Assembly: GCA_002281555.1 (NCBI GenBank)
Contig: NCGJ01000005.1
Coordinates: forward strand, 62,001-126,000
Source of the DNA: Hydrogenophilales bacterium 28-61-23
Lineage (GTDB): Bacteria > Pseudomonadota > Gammaproteobacteria > Burkholderiales > Thiobacillaceae
Direction of reading: 5' to 3'
DNA length: 64,000 nt
Shown: piece by piece, positions 53,718-63,405 of the stretch
How positions within the stretch are numbered: the first letter of the stretch is position 1
How the letters are laid out: every line of letters begins with the position of its first letter
The notes under the pieces: generated by a model
The model's input: only the letters and a program-made list of their open reading frames with translations
Database searches by the model: none
What the model was told of the DNA's origin: nothing
Position numbers and translations under genes: made by a program

Positions 53718-53798
53718 TCAGTGCCCGCGCGGGGGCAGCAGCAGAGTGGGGAGCTGCTTTTGGGAGAGAAACGGAATAGATAAAAACCGATTGCGCAT
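53718..53798 (-). CDS. Possible leucine leader peptide upstream of leuA
   Basis: A 26-codon ORF lies in the pssA-leuA gap. Its second half reads LPTLLLPPRGH, with three consecutive CTG leucine codons, and a hairpin (AGCAG..CTGCT on the RNA) overlaps them. This is the form expected of a ribosome-stalling attenuator leader. No clear SD or U-rich terminator follows, so it remains a candidate only. Confidence 0.35.
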   Translation of the reverse strand: MRNRFLSIPFLSQKQLPTLLLPPRGH

Positions 53799-53815
53799 GG
53801 GTCGAATATAAACGG

Positions 53816-54610
53816 CTAATCCGAGCGCGGCAAGATGGGAGTCTTACGTAAATAGCGTCGTTTCAGCCACAGGACATAGCCGGAAACGCCATAGCCCAGG
53901 AATATCAGGAACAAGACGATGGGCGGATCGACAGAAATTAGCGAAAACCCGAGCGCGACCAATACGATGACCAGGAACGGTACGCTGCGTTTCAGATTGA
54001 AATCCTTGCCGCTATAGAACGCCAAGTTGGTGATCATGCTGATGCCGGCAAACAATATGACGGCCCAAGCCAGCCAGCGTGACTCATTGCCGGTGATCTG
54101 GTTATCCACCATGAGCCAGACAAATCCCGCCACCAAAGCGGCTGCGGCCGGACTCGGCAAACCCATGAACCAACGCTTGTCCTGCACGGCCAGCATGGTA
54201 TTAAAGCGGGCCAAACGCAGCGCGGCCGCCGCGCAATAGACAAATGCGGCAATCCAGCCGAGCTTGCCCATATCTTTCAAGGCAAAGCTGTACATCACCA
54301 GCGCGGGGGCAACGCCAAACGAAACCATGTCGGACAGCGAGTCATACTCCGCCCCAAAAGCGCTCTGTGTATTGGTAAGGCGCGCAACCCGTCCATCCAG
54401 TCCATCAAGAATCATGGCAACCAGAATAGCAATTGCCGCCTGTTCGTAACGCCCGTTCATGGCCTGAACAATTGCATAGAAACCGGCGAAAAGCGCACCT
54501 GTCGTCAGGAGGTTGGGCAGCAGGTAAATGCCTCGACGCGTTGGCTTCACCGCGACGTATTCTTCAATTACCTCGTCTTCAGCGCCTCGATTGGAGTCAG
54601 TATCCGGCAT
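53816..54610 (-). CDS. pssA: CDP-diacylglycerol--serine O-phosphatidyltransferase
   Basis: This 264-aa type II membrane enzyme makes phosphatidylserine. The CDP-alcohol phosphatidyltransferase signature is DGLDGRVARLTNTQSAFGAEYDSLSD at about residues 67-92. About seven helices follow. ATG 54610 is the likely start; a TTG two codons earlier is possible. The decarboxylase gene psd, usually upstream in this gene order, is absent. Confidence 0.94.
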   Translation of the reverse strand: MPDTDSNRGAEDEVIEEYVAVKPTRRGIYLLPNLLTTGALFAGFYAIVQAMNGRYEQAAIAILVAMILDGLDGRVARLTNTQSAFGAEYDSLSDMVSFGVAPALVMYSFALKDMGKLGWIAAFVYCAAAALRLARFNTMLAVQDKRWFMGLPSPAAAALVAGFVWLMVDNQITGNESRWLAWAVILFAGISMITNLAFYSGKDFNLKRSVPFLVIVLVALGFSLISVDPPIVLFLIFLGYGVSGYVLWLKRRYLRKTPILPRSD

Positions 54611-54858
54611 CTTCAAAACTGCGCCAAAACTGCGCTGGAAGCCCTGACCTTATCGCGCAACGCGGCACAGGACTTGGCATTCAAGACCGCGAACAGCGAA
54701 ACAGCAAGATGCGCGCGCGCCTCGGGTGCGGTGACCGGATGAAGCCAGGAAGTCTTTATGAGCAGAGCGATGCCGATACACATGGTGAATTACTCTTGGC
54801 AACCAAGTGGGGAGAGTCGGCGATACCGGGAGGCCGACTCTCCACTAATCGCCGGAGC
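54611..54858. other. Intergenic region between ilvC and pssA
   Basis: About 250 bp hold a hairpin (arms GGAGAGTCGGC/GCCGACTCTCC, 54811-54843) without a U tract and a 56-codon ORF (54613-54783) that abuts the pssA start. The ORF resembles nothing known. In related bacteria psd occupies this place. Confidence 0.5.
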
Positions 54859-56387
<1,529 letters not shown>

Positions 56388-56389
56388 GG

Positions 56390-58099
56390 CTAGACCAGAA
56401 TCATTTCGGACAGACCCTTGCCCGCAGGAATCATGGGGAACACGTTTTCACGCGGATCAGTCAGGAAGTTCAGAAAAACCAGGCGATCCTTGTACTTGCC
56501 AAACGCATCGCGCAAAGCAGGCTCGACATCCTCGGGCTTGTCGATGGTGATACCGACATGGCCGTAAGCCTCGGCGAGCTTGACGAAATCCGGCAACGAA
56601 TTCATGTACGACTCGGCGTACCGCTCTTCATAGAAGAACTCCTGCCACTGACGCACCATGCCCAAATAACCGTTATTCAACAGAATGACCTTGAGCGGGA
56701 GGTTCCATTCCTTACAGGTGGACAGTTCCTGGATATTCATCTGGATACTGCCCTCACCGGTCACGCATGCGACCATCGCATCCGGGAACGCCATTTGCAC
56801 GCCCATCGCGGCGGGAAGGCCAAAACCCATGGTGCCCAGCCCACCCGAATTGATCCAGCGGCGCGGCTTATTAAATTGGTAATACTGCGCGGCCCACATT
56901 TGATGCTGACCGACATCGGAGGTGACATAGGCATCGCCTTGCGTCACTTCATACAGCTTTTCGATGACGAACTGGGGCTTGATCACCGCAGAGGCCCGGT
57001 CATATTTCAAGCAGTCCTGAGCGCGCCACAATTCGATTTGCGCCCACCACGCTTTAAGGGCCTGCTCATCGGGCCGGGATTTCTCGCCTCGAATCAACTT
57101 GATGACTTCATCCAGAACCTGCAACACATCGCCAACAATGGGGACATCGACACGCACCCGCTTGGATATCGAAGAGGGATCCACATCGATATGAATGATG
57201 CGCCGAGCTTCTTGCGCAAAATGCTTTGGATTGCCGATAACACGGTCGTCGAAACGCGCACCTACCGCCAACAGAACATCACAGTGCTGCATGGCCATAT
57301 TGGCCTCAATCGTGCCATGCATACCTAGCATGCCAAGAAACAACGGGTCGGGAGACGGGTATCCACCCAGCCCCATCAGCGTGCTGGTAGTGGGGTAGCC
57401 CAATAGACGCACCAGTTCGACAACTTGCGCAGACGCATTGCCAAGGATGACGCCGCCACCGGTATAAATCATTGGCCGCTTCGCTTCGAGCAGCATCTGC
57501 GCGGCTTTCTTGATTTGTCCCGAGTGCCCCTTGCTAGTCGGGTTATAAGACCGCATGGAGACGCTCTTGGGATATTCGTAAACGCAACGGTGTTGCGTAA
57601 CATCTTTTGGAATATCGACAACCACAGGCCCGGGGCGCCCAGTCGCGGCAATGTAGAACGCCTTCTTGATCGTTGCCGCCAAATCGCGCACATCCCTGAC
57701 CAGAAAATTGTGTTTCACGCAGGGACGCGTGATGCCCACCATGTCGACTTCCTGGAAAGCGTCTTGACCAATTGCCGCTGTTGGCACCTGCCCGGAGATC
57801 ACCACCATGGGGATCGAATCCATATAGGCCGTGGCAATCCCGGTCACGGCATTTGTCGCGCCAGGTCCCGACGTAACTATCGCGACACCAACCTCGCCGG
57901 TCGAACGGGAATAAGCATCGGCTGCGTGCACGGCAGCCTGCTCATGGCGCACCAGAATGTGCTCAAAGGCGCTCTGTTTGTATATTTCGTCGTAGATATT
58001 GAGAACCGCACCACCGGGATAGCCGAAGACATGTTTCACACCTTCGTCCCGCAAGCAGCTAACTACAATCTCCGCACCGGTCAGTTCCAAGTCAGCCAT
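56390..58099 (-). CDS. ilvB: Acetolactate synthase catalytic subunit
   Basis: This 569-aa TPP- and FAD-dependent enzyme shows HVFGYPGGAVLNIYDEIYK, RHEQAAVHAADAYSRSTG, VDIPKDVTQ and the TPP motif CVTGEGSIQMNIQELSTCKEWNLPLKVILLNNGYLGMVRQWQ. The ATG at 58099 gives the usual MADLELTGAEIV start; a TTG eight codons earlier is less likely. A promoter with a 17-bp spacer precedes it. Confidence 0.97.
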   Translation of the reverse strand: MADLELTGAEIVVSCLRDEGVKHVFGYPGGAVLNIYDEIYKQSAFEHILVRHEQAAVHAADAYSRSTGEVGVAIVTSGPGATNAVTGIATAYMDSIPMVVISGQVPTAAIGQDAFQEVDMVGITRPCVKHNFLVRDVRDLAATIKKAFYIAATGRPGPVVVDIPKDVTQHRCVYEYPKSVSMRSYNPTSKGHSGQIKKAAQMLLEAKRPMIYTGGGVILGNASAQVVELVRLLGYPTTSTLMGLGGYPSPDPLFLGMLGMHGTIEANMAMQHCDVLLAVGARFDDRVIGNPKHFAQEARRIIHIDVDPSSISKRVRVDVPIVGDVLQVLDEVIKLIRGEKSRPDEQALKAWWAQIELWRAQDCLKYDRASAVIKPQFVIEKLYEVTQGDAYVTSDVGQHQMWAAQYYQFNKPRRWINSGGLGTMGFGLPAAMGVQMAFPDAMVACVTGEGSIQMNIQELSTCKEWNLPLKVILLNNGYLGMVRQWQEFFYEERYAESYMNSLPDFVKLAEAYGHVGITIDKPEDVEPALRDAFGKYKDRLVFLNFLTDPRENVFPMIPAGKGLSEMILV

Positions 58100-58132
58100 G
58101 GCGAGAAAATCTTGAACTTCCAAAAGTGTTAG

Positions 58133-58161
58133 ACACTATCGATTGCGCTTATGTAGGTCAA
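58133..58161 (-). promoter_or_regulatory. Probable promoter of ilvBHC
   Basis: On the minus strand TTGACC (58156-58161) and TAGTGT (58133-58138) are 17 bp apart, about 34 bp upstream of the ilvB start. No leader peptide is evident. Confidence 0.55.
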
Positions 58162-58224
58162 GCACGGAATTGGGCGGGGAAACCTAATAACGAAGGGATT
58201 TAGCATAGGCCGAACCCCATTAAT

Positions 58225-58300
58225 TGGTGGGTTGTGAGTGGCTCGAACACTCGACCTACGGATTAAGAGTCCGCTGCTCTACCAACTGAGCTAACAACCC
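58225..58300 (-). tRNA. tRNA-Lys(CTT)
   Basis: This is a 76-nt cloverleaf with acceptor GGGTTGT/ACAACCC, discriminator A and encoded CCA. The anticodon loop CTCTTAA gives CTT. It is the second of a tandem pair, 4 bp after tRNA-Lys(TTT). Confidence 0.95.
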
Positions 58301-58304
58301 AATA

Positions 58305-58380
58305 TGGTGGGTCGGGCGAGATTCGAACTCGCGACCAACGGATTAAAAGTCCGCTGCTCTACCGGCTGAGCTACCGACCC
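58305..58380 (-). tRNA. tRNA-Lys(TTT)
   Basis: The cloverleaf has acceptor GGGTCGG/CCGACCC, discriminator A and encoded CCA; the loop CTTTTAA gives anticodon TTT. It lies directly downstream of a strong promoter and is cotranscribed with tRNA-Lys(CTT). Confidence 0.95.
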
Positions 58381-58394
58381 AATGAAGAAGCGAG

Positions 58395-58423
58395 ATATTA
58401 CAAATGTTCTCGGCTCTGGTCAA
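58395..58423 (-). promoter_or_regulatory. Promoter of the tRNA-Lys pair
   Basis: On the minus strand TTGACC (58418-58423) and TAATAT (58395-58400) are separated by exactly 17 bp, a near-consensus sigma-70 promoter 14 bp upstream of the first tRNA. Confidence 0.8.
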
Positions 58424-58446
58424 ACGCCAGGATGAAAAACATTGCT

Positions 58447-59115
58447 TTAGTAAGTAACCGTTCTACCCTTGTTTGGCTTGTTCTTGATGGCCGGCCCGAT
58501 TTTGCCTGTTGCCGCCGCTCCTTGAGCATCTGGCTTGCCATAGATGACTTCTTTGATAGGGTCGACCGCCGGCGCGGCTTCTATTTGCCTATTGCCTGCG
58601 AATTGAGTGTTTTTGGCTTTGTAATCATCCATAAACGCAAGAATTTTGTTCATCCTTACCTGCCCCGGAATGAACATTACAATTTCTCCGTTAGGGTCGT
58701 AGATGTACGAAGTCGGGTAAAAGTCGACTGGGCCAACTTGCCGAAATGGGCTGTCTGGATTACGCCGAGCCCCACCAGCGACGACCGCATGAAACTCTAT
58801 GCTGTGACGATTGGCCGTATCCTTGACGACACCTTCATCAGGGCCATAATCCAGCCCCACACCAATAACCACAAAATCGCCACGTTTATTCAGCTCGTTA
58901 AGGGTAGGCACTTCAACCCAGCAGAGCGGGCACCAAGGCGCCCAAAAATTCACCAACACCCACTTACCTTTGAAATCAGAAAGCTTCAAGCTTTTACCGT
59001 TGACATCGGTGAACTCGAAATTGATTGCCTTGGTTGGTTCGGAAGCGGCATGGATTGGTGACGCATTTAAGGCCATCATCGCCATCAAAAAAGCACACAT
59101 AAGTATCTTATACAT
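58447..59115 (-). CDS. TlpA-like periplasmic thioredoxin
   Basis: This protein of about 222 aa has a signal peptide (MYKILMCAFLMAMMALNASPIHA) and a thioredoxin fold with the active site WAPWCPLCWVEVPTL (CPLC, a variant of CxxC). The C-terminal part beyond about residue 160 is low in similarity and rich in Pro, Ala and Lys. ATG 59115 follows a clear GGAAAGGG site. It follows the YeeE/YedE gene on the same strand, so the two may act together in sulfur chemistry. Confidence 0.88.
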   Translation of the reverse strand: MYKILMCAFLMAMMALNASPIHAASEPTKAINFEFTDVNGKSLKLSDFKGKWVLVNFWAPWCPLCWVEVPTLNELNKRGDFVVIGVGLDYGPDEGVVKDTANRHSIEFHAVVAGGARRNPDSPFRQVGPVDFYPTSYIYDPNGEIVMFIPGQVRMNKILAFMDDYKAKNTQFAGNRQIEAAPAVDPIKEVIYGKPDAQGAAATGKIGPAIKNKPNKGRTVTY

Positions 59116-59206
59116 ACAAATCCCTTTCCATTTCATGGCGCGCTTCAGTAGCACCATCTACCTGATTATCGGCCGCATATTCCAGCACTTGAATGAAACA
59201 TTCGAC

Positions 59207-60304
59207 TCAGGCGTCTCGCATCATCATGTGGTACTGAACCTTCATGGTAGCCGCCGAGCCCAGGACGATACCGAAGAACACGATGAACGAGCTTATTGCC
59301 AAAGTGGAAACGCCGGTTACAGCTTGACCAATAGTGCATCCCATTGCGGTAATGCCACCAAAGCCCATCAAGATGGCGCCCAGAATATGGCGGAACATGT
59401 CCTGGGGAGAGTTGAAGTATTCCCAGCGAAAGCTTCGGCTGAATACTGAAAAGATGAACGAACCGATGACAACCCCAAAAACGCTCGCGACCCCGAAAGT
59501 AACGTGCTTGTCACGCCAATAAGCCCAAAGATCCATTGTGTAGGCAAGCGGCCCGACAAAAGTCATTGATTCGGGGCCCTTGGAATCAGTGCCTAGATAG
59601 GCAAGTTCCATGGTTTCTGGATTTTCGCCAAAGCCTAAATGCCCAGTTGCATACCAGCCAGCAACCACCACGCTCCCCACTACCAACCCAGCCAGCAAGT
59701 TGTCCTTATTTTCCCTGAACTCCTTGCTGGCAAAAACAAAGGCAAAAGCCAGGAAGGACAACACCATGGCCAAGGCTAGCTGAGAAACTTTATCCGTCAT
59801 GCCGACAAGGCTTGGGAGGGTTTGCAAACCGTCCAGATGGAGCGTGAAGATATCTGCGCGTAAAACTGAGTCGACAAACACTCGCAGAATCCCATTCATG
59901 GTCACCAGCGCGGTGTAGCCTAAAAACAAGAAAACCACGACCGACTTAAGATTCCCCCCTCCTAGGCGAACCAATGTTCGCTGGCCACAGCCCCCCGCCA
60001 ACGTCATTCCCAAACCAAAAACCAGCCCACCCACCAACGCCGCGAACCAATACACGATACCTCTAGTGTAATAAGACTGGCCAATATCCACGTACCCGAA
60101 ATAGACCAGCAGATTTGTACCAAAAATTGCCACCCCTATTCCCAGCAGCCAAGCCCGCATTCGCCCCCAGTCGCCCATATTTACAACGTCTGAAACGGCG
60201 CCCATGGTGCAAAAACTCGTCTTGTTTGCCATGAATCCAAAGATCAGCGCAAGAAAAAAGCCAGACCAAGCCACTACCAATGCAGGATTTTCAACAACAT
60301 CCAT
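59207..60304 (-). CDS. YeeE/YedE family (sulfur-compound transporter) membrane protein
   Basis: This 365-aa inner-membrane protein has about ten helices. The conserved cysteines lie in family motifs SFCTMGAVSD, LAGGCGQRTLVRLGGGNL and AMGCTIGQAVTGVSTLA. The thiosulfate importer TsuA (YeeE) belongs to the same family, and relatives move sulfur compounds to partner proteins. The neighbouring TlpA-like thioredoxin may handle the thiol. The substrate here is inferred as thiosulfate or sulfur but is unproven. Confidence 0.88.
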   Translation of the reverse strand: MDVVENPALVVAWSGFFLALIFGFMANKTSFCTMGAVSDVVNMGDWGRMRAWLLGIGVAIFGTNLLVYFGYVDIGQSYYTRGIVYWFAALVGGLVFGLGMTLAGGCGQRTLVRLGGGNLKSVVVFLFLGYTALVTMNGILRVFVDSVLRADIFTLHLDGLQTLPSLVGMTDKVSQLALAMVLSFLAFAFVFASKEFRENKDNLLAGLVVGSVVVAGWYATGHLGFGENPETMELAYLGTDSKGPESMTFVGPLAYTMDLWAYWRDKHVTFGVASVFGVVIGSFIFSVFSRSFRWEYFNSPQDMFRHILGAILMGFGGITAMGCTIGQAVTGVSTLAISSFIVFFGIVLGSAATMKVQYHMMMRDA

Positions 60305-60355
60305 CGAACTCTCCTATGCGGGGTTACTCTGATATTCGGTACAACCGTGGACCGA

Positions 60356-61057
60356 TTACTCTGGGCGTCGAGGGACGTGACAGACATCATCGAAATATCG
60401 GGTCGGATCCGCTATTCCCGCCTGCTCGAAGCCTTGACGGCGTAACCGGCAGGAATCGCAACGCCCACAAGCCAACCCATGTGCATTGGCTTGATAACAC
60501 GAAACAGTCAGTCGGTAATCTACGCCTAAACTCATTCCCAATCGCACAATTTCTGCCTTTGTCATATCGATCAAAGGAGCTCGGATCTCGATAGGAGCGC
60601 CATTGACTGCTCTTTTGGTTGCCAAATTGGCCAGGGCTTGAAAAGACTCGATAAATTCGGCGCGACAGTCGGGATAACCTGAGTAATCAAGCGCATTCAC
60701 ACCGATGTAGATCACGCCGGCATCCAACACCTCGGCCCAGCCGAGCGCCAATGCAAGCATGATGGTATTGCGTGCCGGCACATACGTTACGGGTATGCCA
60801 TCACTGGCGCTTTCGGGCACCGCCATGGACGCATCCGTCAGCGCCGACCCTCCAAAGGCGCCCATATCCAGCCGCATGATCCGATGTTCGACCACCCCAA
60901 AACTCTGCGCCACCCGACTTGCCGCGGCAAGTTCAGCGTGGTGCCGTTGGCCGTAGTCCAGACTCAATGCATAACAGCTCAGCCCATCGCGCTTGGCCAT
61001 AGCCAATGTCGTAGCCGAATCCAAACCGCCAGACAATAAAACTACGGCACGGCTCAT
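60356..61057 (-). CDS. queC: 7-cyano-7-deazaguanine synthase QueC
   Basis: This 233-aa enzyme of queuosine synthesis converts CDG to preQ0. The N-terminal PP-loop [33 protein letters not shown] and the C-terminal zinc site [17 protein letters not shown] are intact. The start overlaps the queE stop by 4 bp (ATGA). Confidence 0.97.
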   Translation of the reverse strand: MSRAVVLLSGGLDSATTLAMAKRDGLSCYALSLDYGQRHHAELAAASRVAQSFGVVEHRIMRLDMGAFGGSALTDASMAVPESASDGIPVTYVPARNTIMLALALGWAEVLDAGVIYIGVNALDYSGYPDCRAEFIESFQALANLATKRAVNGAPIEIRAPLIDMTKAEIVRLGMSLGVDYRLTVSCYQANAHGLACGRCDSCRLRRQGFEQAGIADPTRYFDDVCHVPRRPE

Positions 61058-61701
61058 CTACCCTGCGCCTCCTTCCAGAGCAATTTATGCAATTGAACCT
61101 GCAAACGCACCGGCAGACCATCACGCAAAATCCATTCGGCGAGATCGGCGGGCTCGATTTGACCCCACACGGGCGAGAACAAAACCGGGCAAAGTCGATG
61201 AAGAGAATGCGTCTCCAGTATGGCCTTGGCCCAGTTGTAGTCAGCCTGATCGGCTATGACGAATTTCACTTCATCGCGCGGGGTGAGCAATGCCAGATTT
61301 CGCCAGTAGTTGCGATCCACCTCGCCCGACGCGGGCGTCTTCAGATCAACGATACGCGAGACGCGACTGTCGACTCCCTCGATATCAAGCGCACCACTGG
61401 TTTCCAGAGAAACATCAAAACCGGCATCGCACAAGGCGGAGAGCAATTCATGGCAAGTTTTTTGCGCCAGCGGCTCTCCCCCGGTGACCGTGACATGCCG
61501 TGTCGGATAGGATTTCACTTGGCCGACAATCGCGGCGACACTGAATAATTCCCCACCCTGAAAGGCATAGTCCGTATCGCAATAAGAGCAACGCAGCGGG
61601 CAACCGGTTAATCGAACAAAAACCGTAGGCAAGCCAACTCGACTGGCCTCACCCTGCAATGAGAAAAAAATCTCGCTGATACGAATACGCTTGGCAGACA
61701 A
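61054..61701 (-). CDS. queE: 7-carboxy-7-deazaguanine synthase QueE
   Basis: This 215-aa radical SAM enzyme makes 7-carboxy-7-deazaguanine. The cluster motif [14 protein letters not shown] (CX3CX2C) and [12 protein letters not shown] are present. It is coupled to queC and lies 12 bp after cpoB. queD is not in the window. Confidence 0.95.
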   Translation of the reverse strand: MSAKRIRISEIFFSLQGEASRVGLPTVFVRLTGCPLRCSYCDTDYAFQGGELFSVAAIVGQVKSYPTRHVTVTGGEPLAQKTCHELLSALCDAGFDVSLETSGALDIEGVDSRVSRIVDLKTPASGEVDRNYWRNLALLTPRDEVKFVIADQADYNWAKAILETHSLHRLCPVLFSPVWGQIEPADLAEWILRDGLPVRLQVQLHKLLWKEAQGR

Positions 61702-61713
61702 AATCGAGATTTC

Positions 61714-62508
61714 TTACATCAGCGTGGCAAGCAACTTCTTGCCATTTTCAGCGGCCTTGCTAGCGGGATATTTCGCCAGTAGTTGATTCAGCGTATTGCG
61801 CGCGGCCTCCTTATCTTCCAGCTGAACTTGCGCGCGCGCCAGGGAAAGCAGCGTATCCGGGACTTTTGGACTGGCGGGGAATTCCTTCAACAAACGCGCA
61901 TAACTTTCAGCCGCGCCCCTGAAGTCGGACAAACCGGTAACTTGTGAAATCCCTATCCAGTACAACGCGTTCGCAGCCAGCCCACCGGACGGAAACTGGG
62001 CCAAAAAGGACTGGAATGCCTCGATCGCCTCTTTGTACTTTCCAGCCTTGATCAAGGCATGGGCAACCTCATAGGCTTTAGCCTCAGATTCGGCATCCGG
62101 CATCGGGGGTGACGAAGCGGCGGGGGTGACAAGCAGGGATTGCGAGGATTGCAGGCGAATCGCATCCGAGTGAGCCGGAGCCGGCCGGTTTGCGATTTCC
62201 TTTAGACGTTCATCCAAGTCGCCAAACAAATCCTTGGTCCGCTTGTCAGCGACATCCAAGCGATGCGCCTGTTCTTCCTGGGCACCGCGCAGACGCGCAA
62301 CATCGGTCTTTAAAGCATCGATTTGGTTAAGCAAACTGAGCAAACCCTGGCTTTGCAACTGAGCTTCCAGTTTTGAAATCCGATCACTTTGGGACTGAAC
62401 CACCCGGCTCATCTCTGCCAAGTTGATCGCGCCATCCGCGGCCGGCGCGGCAATAGACTCAACCGGAACGAACAGCGACAAAACGAGTGCGGCGGTAATT
62501 GGCCTCAT
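61714..62508 (-). CDS. cpoB: Tol-Pal system protein CpoB (YbgF)
   Basis: This 264-aa periplasmic protein has a signal peptide, an N-terminal trimerising coiled coil (SRVVQSQSDRISKLEAQL, LLNQIDALKTDVARLRGAQEEQ) and a C-terminal TPR domain (YEVAHALIKAGKYKEAIEAF, NALYWIGISQ, ESYARLLKEFPASPKVPDTLL). It coordinates Tol-Pal with peptidoglycan synthesis at the septum. The ATG at 62508 is chosen because it starts the signal peptide; longer frames are shadows. Confidence 0.93.
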   Translation of the reverse strand: MRPITAALVLSLFVPVESIAAPAADGAINLAEMSRVVQSQSDRISKLEAQLQSQGLLSLLNQIDALKTDVARLRGAQEEQAHRLDVADKRTKDLFGDLDERLKEIANRPAPAHSDAIRLQSSQSLLVTPAASSPPMPDAESEAKAYEVAHALIKAGKYKEAIEAFQSFLAQFPSGGLAANALYWIGISQVTGLSDFRGAAESYARLLKEFPASPKVPDTLLSLARAQVQLEDKEAARNTLNQLLAKYPASKAAENGKKLLATLM

Positions 62509-62515
62509 GGTGAAA

Positions 62516-63268
62516 TCAATCGCCCTGATAGAGCAATTCGGCGCGGCGGTTTTGCGCCCATGCATTTTCATCATGTCCATCCGACACGGGTTTTTCTTCG
62601 CCCAGGGAGACGGCCTCCATCTGCGCCTCCGGCACACCCAGCAAACCTAATGCCTTGTAGACGCTTTCCGAACGGCGCTGCCCCAACGCCAAGTTGTATT
62701 CGCGGCTACCGCGCTCATCGGCGTGGCCTTGAAGAATAACCTTGGCCGCCTTTTCGTTTTTCAGATACTGGGCATGCATTTCAAGCAACGTCCGATATTC
62801 ATCGCGAATCGCCGCACTGTCGTAATCGAACAGCAGACGACGTTGCGCCAATGGGCTTTGCGCATTATGCGGATCAAGCACTGGCTGCGCGACATACTTC
62901 AGGCTATCGGCCTTATCCGGCTGCCCGCTATTTCCACCCGATGCGGTGGAATCGGGGGACTTACCCGCATTCTGAGTTTGCTCCGCCGCATTACCCAACG
63001 CCTTTGCTTCGGGATTCTGAACGACCACACCATGCGTCTCGACAGCGTTCGCGTCTTTAACTTTTCCCGCATCGCTGGCTAATGCACGGGACGAAACATC
63101 CGCCGCAGATGCGCCACTCGTGCTGACACTGCCGGCAGCGGCATCGACGACAGGCTTGTCGGCCGCCGTTGACAGCGCGCGATCTTCGATGCTGGCCTGT
63201 TTCAATGGCTTGTCCGCGCAACCGGAAAGCAATATGCCGATTAAGACAACGTGAACGAGATATTTCAT
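62516..63268 (-). CDS. pal: Peptidoglycan-associated lipoprotein Pal, with long linker
   Basis: This 250-aa protein has a lipobox LLSGC and a C-terminal OmpA-like domain (LLFDYDSAAIRDEY, VILQGHADERGSREYNLALGQRRS), which binds peptidoglycan. The family is usually about 170 aa; here a low-complexity Ala/Ser/Asp-rich linker of about 115 residues separates the lipid anchor from the OmpA domain. It follows tolB and precedes cpoB in the standard order. Confidence 0.95.
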   Translation of the reverse strand: MKYLVHVVLIGILLSGCADKPLKQASIEDRALSTAADKPVVDAAAGSVSTSGASAADVSSRALASDAGKVKDANAVETHGVVVQNPEAKALGNAAEQTQNAGKSPDSTASGGNSGQPDKADSLKYVAQPVLDPHNAQSPLAQRRLLFDYDSAAIRDEYRTLLEMHAQYLKNEKAAKVILQGHADERGSREYNLALGQRRSESVYKALGLLGVPEAQMEAVSLGEEKPVSDGHDENAWAQNRRAELLYQGD

Positions 63269-63405
63269 GGGGACTCCCGGTTAAATACAAATATGAAGCG
63301 ATGGAATAGCCCGGAGTATCGGACAACGCCATAAATCCATTGAGAAAAAAGTCGATTAATTCAATTAAAGCCATGCAAAAAAGGACATTCTTATCGCCAA
63401 ACAGC

